A stretch of 10,578 nt of DNA from Thiobacillus sp. (lineage in GTDB: Bacteria; Pseudomonadota; Gammaproteobacteria; Burkholderiales; Thiobacillaceae), in assembly GCF_024708915.1 (NCBI RefSeq), contig NZ_JANJXQ010000128.1, positions 1 to 10,578 of the forward strand. The letters are read 5' to 3'. Positions within the stretch are counted from its first letter, which is position 1, and the number at the start of each line of letters is the position of its first letter. Below, piece by piece: positions 7,343 through 10,578 of the stretch. The notes beneath the pieces are model-generated. The model worked only from the letters and a program-made list of their open reading frames with translations, ran no database searches and was not told where the DNA came from. The translations under genes and the position numbers were made by a program.

Positions 7343-7678
7343 CTAGCGGCGGCCCATGAGGAAACCGATCAACAGTCCGAGGCCACCCGAGACGCCGATC
7401 GCTTTCCAGGGATTCTCGTGGACATAGACGTCGGTCGCCTTGGCGGCCGCCTTGGCCCGCACGAGCAGCGCCGCTTCGGCATCGGCCATCCTGGCCTTCG
7501 CCTCGGCGAGCGACGCCTCCGCTTTGGCGCGTACCGCTGCCAGCGCCTCGCCGCCCTGGTTGGCCGTGGCCTTGACCAGCGCCTCTGCATCCGATATCGC
7601 CGCCTTGAAATCGGCGATCAACTGCGCTTTGGCCACGTCGGGGGAATCGGTTTCGCCAATTGCATTTCGAGTGCTCAT
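7343..7678 (-). CDS. yqjD: DUF883 (YqjD/ElaB-type) ribosome-associated membrane-anchored protein
   Basis: This 111-aa protein has a long Ala/Lys/Glu-rich helix (about residues 15-85, likely coiled coil), then HENPWKAIGVSGGLGLLIGFLMGRR. The ending is the glycine-rich C-terminal membrane anchor closed by GRR that defines the DUF883 family. E. coli YqjD, ElaB and YgaM sit in the inner membrane through this tail and bind ribosomes through the N-terminal part in stationary phase. The same role is inferred here. The start has GGAG 6 nt upstream. It heads the run yqjD-yqjE-yqjK, the conserved order. A promoter should lie in 7679-7800, but I could not place it with confidence. Confidence 0.9.
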   Translation of the reverse strand: MSTRNAIGETDSPDVAKAQLIADFKAAISDAEALVKATANQGGEALAAVRAKAEASLAEAKARMADAEAALLVRAKAAAKATDVYVHENPWKAIGVSGGLGLLIGFLMGRR

Positions 7679-7848
7679 TTATTTCTCCACAAGATGTTGC
7701 TGCGATAAAAAGTGCTGCCCTTGAAGGCAAGGCAAATGTACCCCATTTCTGTATAGATCAATACCGCCGCCGTGTCTGAAACCGCAAACGGCCATGCATC
7801 CAAGGCCAGATCGGCAGGCTTCGCATTCCTGTATGCGGGCCAGAGGGT

Positions 7849-7857
7849 TGCTATATT
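7849..7857 (+). promoter_or_regulatory. Candidate extended -10 promoter for the DUF2934 gene
   Basis: TGCTATATT matches the extended -10 form (TG, one base, then TATATT at 7852-7857), 76 nt upstream of the DUF2934 start. No good -35 is visible at the right distance, which an extended -10 can tolerate. The 7679-7932 gap separates divergent genes and should also hold the promoter for the yqjD-like gene. Confidence 0.35.
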
Positions 7858-7932
7858 GAAAGGCGAACACGGAAACATGCCGGCAGGCTTGGGCATCAGG
7901 GATGCAACTCGATTCGCTACGGAGGAACCGCA

Positions 7933-8301
7933 ATGGCTGGAAAGACAAGGATACCCGCGATGCAGCAAGACCGCTCAGACATGGCATGGCAGCACAATTC
8001 CGAACACGAGGAACGCCTGAGCATGATTCGCGAGGCCGCCTATTACCGGTTCATGCGGCGGGGTTATGCCCATGGCTTCGATCTTGAAGACTGGCTTGCC
8101 GCCGAGGCGGAACTGTTTGCAGGACATCCCGAACCCGGCGCGATTGCAACGGCCGTGCCGCCTGAATCCGGAATGCAGCAGCGCAGCAGCCACAGCCCGA
8201 GGGAAGACGAGACGTTGAAGCGGATCATCAAGAAGCATCCGCAAAGGGACATCCCGCAGATTGAAGGCATCGATCCGCAGGAAGCACCGTTGCGGGAATG
8301 A
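7933..8301 (+). CDS. DUF2934 domain protein
   Basis: This 122-aa soluble protein has a DUF2934 motif at about residues 28-63: RLSMIREAAYYRFMRRGYAHG, then DLEDWLAAEAELF. The motif is a short helical segment common in proteobacterial proteins of unknown function, often near stress or plant-association genes. The rest is low in structure and charged, ending in a Lys/Pro-rich tail. The start has an excellent GGAGG (7921-7925) 7 nt upstream. An upstream frame from 7772 overlaps it and has no such signal. The gene ends 24 bp from the stop of the convergent 56-aa gene, with no hairpin-plus-T terminator between them. Confidence 0.85.
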   Translation: MAGKTRIPAMQQDRSDMAWQHNSEHEERLSMIREAAYYRFMRRGYAHGFDLEDWLAAEAELFAGHPEPGAIATAVPPESGMQQRSSHSPREDETLKRIIKKHPQRDIPQIEGIDPQEAPLRE

Positions 8302-8325
8302 AATCGGCGCGCCTGGCGTTCGGAA

Positions 8326-8496
8326 TCAATGCAGCTCTTCATCCTGATCGTGATGGAAGACCAGTTCCCCCAGTTCGACCCCGACCGGCTTGCCCAACGG
8401 CTTGCCGTGCACATCCACCGCCTGAAACAGCCAGCGTCCATCTGACAGCCAGCAGTAGCCGAACTGCTCCTGGTAAAAACATTCCTTGGGTTCCAT
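8326..8496 (-). CDS. Small hypothetical protein, 56 aa
   Basis: I do not recognise this family. It is acidic and soluble, with aromatic residues in the N-terminal half (ECFYQEQFGYCWLSDGRWLF), a KPLGKPVGVELGELVF segment that looks like two short strands, and a His/Asp/Glu-rich tail. The ATG at 8496 has AGGA/AAAGG-type signals upstream. An in-frame ATG at 8583 would add 29 residues with no ribosome site. It runs against its neighbours: convergent with the DUF2934 gene and divergent from the 166-aa gene. The coherent domain-like composition argues for a real gene, but this is a judgement. Confidence 0.55.
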   Translation of the reverse strand: MEPKECFYQEQFGYCWLSDGRWLFQAVDVHGKPLGKPVGVELGELVFHHDQDEELH

Positions 8497-8744
8497 GCGT
8501 CCTGCCTTTCTGCTGCGGTGTTGTTCTTTTTGAGTCTGGCAGATTATTAAAACGATGCCAGCATCCAGTTGTTCGACGAGCAAGCTCGCGCCGGTTGTCT
8601 TCGATCCGTCCAGCCAGACTTTGCCTATAGCCGGCCGGCATGTCGGGCGCGAGACCCGAAAACCTTCTGCTATACCTTGATATAAGCAGCGAGGTTGAGA
8701 AATTCACGCCCTGCCCTTGTGGTCCCGGACATGCAGGAAAAGCC

Positions 8745-9245
8745 ATGACCCGAAATTCCATTGATGTTGCCAGTCGTGTCAGCCCGCATCTGTCGGCGCT
8801 GCTCCGAAGCCGGGTCAACAACCCGGAGTGCGAACAGCCCGTCACGCTGATTGCGGTACGCCGCTTTTTCGGCGACCTGCTGCCTGCCGATTTCAACGAG
8901 GCCGAACGCATGCATCGCTTCGACATCGGCGAATCGCTGCTCGACGAACTGGACGCACTCATCGAGGAGTTCGGGGCAACCGCGCTTGCCGTCGATTTCA
9001 CGCAAACCGCCGCCAGCGAATCGCTCTCGCGCGCGATCGAGGCAACGATCAACGACGAGAACCGCGAAAACCCGCCCACGCTTGCGGCGATCCGCGACGC
9101 CATCCTGTCCGGGCTGGGCGCCAGAATGGTCGGGGACGGTGCACTGGAAGACGACGAGGGCGACACGCTGCTGGCGGAAATCGAGGCGCTGATCGAGCAG
9201 TTCGGCGCCGACACCCTCGCTGAAGATTTTCTGCGCTACGAGTAG
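8745..9245 (+). CDS. Acidic protein of two tandem internal repeats, 166 aa
   Basis: I do not recognise the family. The protein is soluble, acidic and helical, and contains two diverged copies of one unit. Copy 1 spans about residues 16-86 and copy 2 about 94-163. With a fixed offset of 78, LSALLRSRVNNPECEQPVTL (16-35) aligns without gaps to LSRAIEATINDENRENPPTL (94-113). After one gap, LLDELDALIEEFGATALAVDF (65-85) aligns with LLAEIEALIEQFGADTLAEDF (142-162). It has no signal peptide, cysteine motif or membrane segment. The chosen ATG has AGGA 6 nt upstream; an upstream ATG at 8640 adds 35 residues unrelated to the repeats. The next gene starts 26 nt after the stop, so they may be co-transcribed. 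Confidence 0.75.
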   Translation: MTRNSIDVASRVSPHLSALLRSRVNNPECEQPVTLIAVRRFFGDLLPADFNEAERMHRFDIGESLLDELDALIEEFGATALAVDFTQTAASESLSRAIEATINDENRENPPTLAAIRDAILSGLGARMVGDGALEDDEGDTLLAEIEALIEQFGADTLAEDFLRYE

Positions 9246-9271
9246 CCGGTCCAGGGACGGGGGACAGCAGC

Positions 9272-9433
9272 ATGTTGAACAAGCGGCAATCGAGACGTGT
9301 TCTGGCGGGAGTGCTGGTGGGGCTGGGCGGCGTGCTGATGGCGCTCGCACCCGAAATATGGGCCGGCCTGCTGGTGCTGGCGATGGGCGTGGTCATCGAA
9401 CTGGCCGGCATCGCGCTGGAACGCCAATCCTAG
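9272..9433 (+). CDS. Small two-helix membrane protein, 53 aa
   Basis: A basic N-terminus (MLNKRQSRR) is followed by two hydrophobic helices, about residues 10-26 (VLAGVLVGLGGVLMALA) and 30-48 (WAGLLVLAMGVVIELAGIA), joined by PEI, with ERQS at the end. The basic start suggests both termini face the cytoplasm. GGGGGA lies about 8 nt upstream of the ATG. It sits 26 nt after the 166-aa gene and 79 nt before the four-cysteine gene on the same strand, so it probably shares their message. Its function is unknown. The hydrophobic pattern and spacing make a genuine gene likely despite the small size. Confidence 0.65.
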   Translation: MLNKRQSRRVLAGVLVGLGGVLMALAPEIWAGLLVLAMGVVIELAGIALERQS

Positions 9434-9512
9434 CAGTCTGTCGGGCTGCCGCTGCGATGGATGCTTGCCCGGCCGCTTGCTGGACTTTTTGTCTTCACCA
9501 AAGGAGCGCAAC

Positions 9513-10007
9513 ATGAAAGAGCGATTCGCTGGATTTCAACCCGTCCGTCGCGACCGTCTGGTCCAGGAAACGCGCCACGACGCCTACCAGGCCAAGCACA
9601 AGCTGCCGGAACCCACGGTTTGCCCGCAATGCGGCGCGGTATTCCACGATGGGCGCTGGCAATGGCTGGCGAGGCCGGCCGGAGCCCATGAGGAAACCTG
9701 CCCGGCGTGCCGCCGCATTCACGACGAATTCCCGGCCGGCTATGTGACCGTGAACGGATCATTCTTCGAGGATCATCGCGAGGAACTGCTCCAACTGGCC
9801 AGGAACGAGGAAGCCCGCGCCAAGGCGGAGCATCCCCTGAAGCGGATCATGAGGATCGAGGATCGGGATGACGGTATCCAGATCACCACCACCGACATCC
9901 ATCTGGCCCGCGGAATCGGCGAAGCGCTGCACCATGCCTACCAGGGTGAACTGGAGTACCACTACAACGAACGGGAGAACCTGCTGCGCGTGGTGTGGGA
10001 ACGCTAG
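9513..10007 (+). CDS. Four-cysteine zinc-ribbon protein (BCAM0308-like)
   Basis: This 164-aa soluble protein has CPQC (Cys37, Cys40) and CPAC (Cys63, Cys66), spaced like a zinc ribbon. An acidic/helical middle follows, and then a C-terminal domain from about 108 (LKRIMRIEDRDDGIQITTTD, later GEALHHAYQGELEYHY) ending LLRVVWER. I associate it with the BCAM0308 family of Burkholderia and relatives. The ribbon plus this C-terminal domain also recalls proteins labelled NMD3-like (ribosome/mRNA decay). Both links are from memory. The start is well supported by AAAGGAG just upstream; an ATG at 9465 lacks such a signal. It ends in TAG inside a CTAG that is also the left edge of the MITE-like element, and removing the element would leave the same protein end. 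Confidence 0.8.
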   Translation: MKERFAGFQPVRRDRLVQETRHDAYQAKHKLPEPTVCPQCGAVFHDGRWQWLARPAGAHEETCPACRRIHDEFPAGYVTVNGSFFEDHREELLQLARNEEARAKAEHPLKRIMRIEDRDDGIQITTTDIHLARGIGEALHHAYQGELEYHYNERENLLRVVWER

Positions 10008-10227
10008 TGTCGTGACTCAGAAATAGGGGGACGTAATGAAACGGATGGTTTTTTTTGCAGGGCAAGGCGCGAGGAGAGCGTGGTTGTTGCCGATTTATCG
10101 GCTTTACAACCACGGCCTACCCCTTGCGGGTGGGCGACATAGCCGGCTCTATGGCAACGACGAGCAACGCTGCCATGCGGAAAAAGACGCCGTTTCATGT
10201 TGCGATATTTCTGAGTCACGACACTAG
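10004..10227. mobile_element. MITE-like element with 22-bp terminal inverted repeats
   Basis: The outer 22 bases at 10004-10025 (starting CTAGTGTCGTGACTC) and 10206-10227 are perfect reverse complements. Weaker symmetry continues inward: ATGAAACGG and a T-rich then GCA.GGCA stretch recur on both sides, so the imperfect arms reach about 55 bp. The ends lie in CTAG on both sides, consistent with duplication of TA (as for IS630/Tc1-type transposases) or of CTAG. The 224-bp unit has no credible gene; a 63-codon frame inside has no family features. A non-autonomous MITE moved by a transposase elsewhere is the best reading. A bacterial REP-type repeat is an alternative. Confidence 0.75.
10079..10114. 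repeat. Strong hairpin at the centre of the MITE-like element
   Basis: CGTGGTTGT (10079-10087) pairs with ACAACCACG (10106-10114), and inside it GCCGAT (10089-10094) pairs with ATCGGC (10097-10102) around a TT loop. Only a 1-versus-3-nt bulge interrupts a 15-bp stem. No T-run follows, so it is not an intrinsic terminator. Confidence 0.7.
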
Positions 10228-10332
10228 TTGCAGGCGGGGCTTCATCCAGATGTACAGCATGCCGCCCAGTTCCGCCAGCATGCGCGCACCCGGATACGGG
10301 ATGCGGGTTGAATGCAGGCGCGCGCGCCGCAT
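10216..10332 (-). CDS. Possible 38-aa small protein, doubtful
   Basis: Read on the minus strand, a 38-codon frame begins within the fpr promoter and ends inside the right repeat of the MITE-like element, where TGA is supplied by the element. The sequence MLAELGGMLYIWMKPRLQ looks like an amphipathic or membrane segment. There is no well-placed ribosome site. If real, insertion has replaced its original C-terminus. It may well be chance. Confidence 0.2.
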   Translation of the reverse strand: MRRARLHSTRIPYPGARMLAELGGMLYIWMKPRLQLVS

Positions 10333-10335
10333 AAT
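10308..10335 (+). promoter_or_regulatory. Promoter of fpr
   Basis: TTGAAT (10308-10313) and CATAAT (10330-10335) are separated by 16 nt, close to sigma-70 consensus. TAATAC at 10332-10337 with an 18-nt spacer is an alternative -10. The start of transcription would leave a leader of about 25 nt. The promoter lies outside the MITE-like element, so the insertion has not separated it from fpr. Confidence 0.55.
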
Positions 10336-10365
10336 ACAGCGTACGTTTCCCCCGAGGAGCAGACG

Positions 10366-10578
10366 ATGAGCGAATGGGTGCAGGCAACCGTAGTCGAACG
10401 CATACGCTGGAACGATGCGCTGATTTCGCTGCGTTTCGAAGCCGAACTGGATCCTTTCAATGCGGGCCAGTTCATTCGCGCGGGGATGGACATCGCCGGC
10501 GAACGCATCGGGCGCCCGTATTCCATGGTCAATGCGCCCGACGAGAGGCCGCATGAGATCTATTTCAACGTCGTCCGC
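10366..10578 (+). CDS. fpr: Ferredoxin/flavodoxin-NADP reductase, N-terminal part (runs off right edge)
   Basis: The first 71 codons are visible and continue past the window. The enzyme transfers electrons between NADPH and ferredoxin or flavodoxin through FAD. The start (MSEWVQATVVERIRWNDALISLRF) and the segment FNAGQFIRAGMDIAGERI, followed by RPYSMVNAP, match E. coli Fpr closely (its WTDALFSL, FTAGQF, GERVQRAYSYVNSP). RPYS is the FAD-binding RxYS motif at about residues 52-55. The NADP-binding domain lies outside the window. The ATG is supported by GAGGAG (10354-10359) 6 nt upstream. It is preceded by its own promoter, so it is likely a separate unit from the upstream small genes. Confidence 0.93.
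   Translation, partial: MSEWVQATVVERIRWNDALISLRFEAELDPFNAGQFIRAGMDIAGERIGRPYSMVNAPDERPHEIYFNVVR

Noticed and set aside
7772..8020. 82-codon plus-strand frame overlapping the DUF2934 start
   Set aside because: It lies out of frame with the well-supported DUF2934 gene and has no ribosome site or recognisable motif.
6494..8744. FNR/Anr boxes for oxygen control in the intergenic regions
   Set aside because: Only half-sites (TTGAT) were found near 6590, 7760 and 8675; none has the paired ATCAA at the right distance.
8339..9214. 291-codon minus-strand frame opposite the 166-aa gene
   Set aside because: The translation is a Ser/Ala-rich string mirroring codon bias of the acidic plus-strand gene, and it also overlaps the 56-aa gene in another frame.
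10036..10227. 63-codon plus-strand frame inside the MITE-like element
   Set aside because: It starts and ends within the repeat unit, has no ribosome site, and its last residues are the terminal repeat.

Overview
The window is GC-rich proteobacterial DNA. Family assignments (YqjD/YqjE/YqjK, DUF2934, a BCAM0308-like zinc-ribbon protein, Fpr-type ferredoxin-NADP reductase, an ICE of the PFGI-1/ICEclc class) suggest a betaproteobacterium. That placement is inference, since no rRNA, tRNA or species marker is present.

Region 1 (1-2950, all minus strand) looks like one end of an integrative and conjugative element (ICE). It holds parA, then a long parB overlapping it by 4 nt, then the first 85 codons of a DUF2857-like gene that leaves the window. 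The order and protein types match the partition/maintenance module at one extremity of PFGI-1/PAPI-1/ICEclc-type elements. A candidate promoter with a 9-bp inverted repeat beside its -10, and a perfect 8-bp hairpin in the leader, precede parA. The rest of the ICE should lie to the left. The junction with the host chromosome probably falls within about 2910-3044, but no tRNA fragment or clear att repeat is visible there. The first 2.9 kb is visibly less GC-rich than what follows.

Region 2 (3045-7678, all minus strand) carries host genes: yqjD-like (DUF883), yqjE-like and yqjK-like genes, then xfp (phosphoketolase) and ackA (acetate kinase). The xfp stop and ackA start share one base (TGATG). 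The two enzymes form a short pathway: Xfp cleaves a ketose phosphate with phosphate to give acetyl phosphate, and AckA uses acetyl phosphate to make ATP and acetate. No pta is present.

Region 3 (7679-10007) is a run of small, poorly known genes: a DUF2934 protein (+), a 56-aa protein (-), a 166-aa acidic protein built of two tandem copies of about 70 residues (+), a 53-aa two-helix membrane protein (+) and a 164-aa four-cysteine protein (+). The last three are closely spaced and could be one operon.

Region 4 (10008-10578) has a 224-bp MITE-like element with perfect 22-bp terminal inverted repeats. It sits exactly on the stop codon of the four-cysteine gene at a CTAG site. After it come a well-formed promoter and the 5' part of an fpr gene that runs off the right edge.

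The most distinctive items are the MITE-like element, the internally duplicated 166-aa protein, the four-cysteine protein with possible NMD3-like features, and the ICE end with its parA control region. I saw no CRISPR array, defence system or complete transposase.
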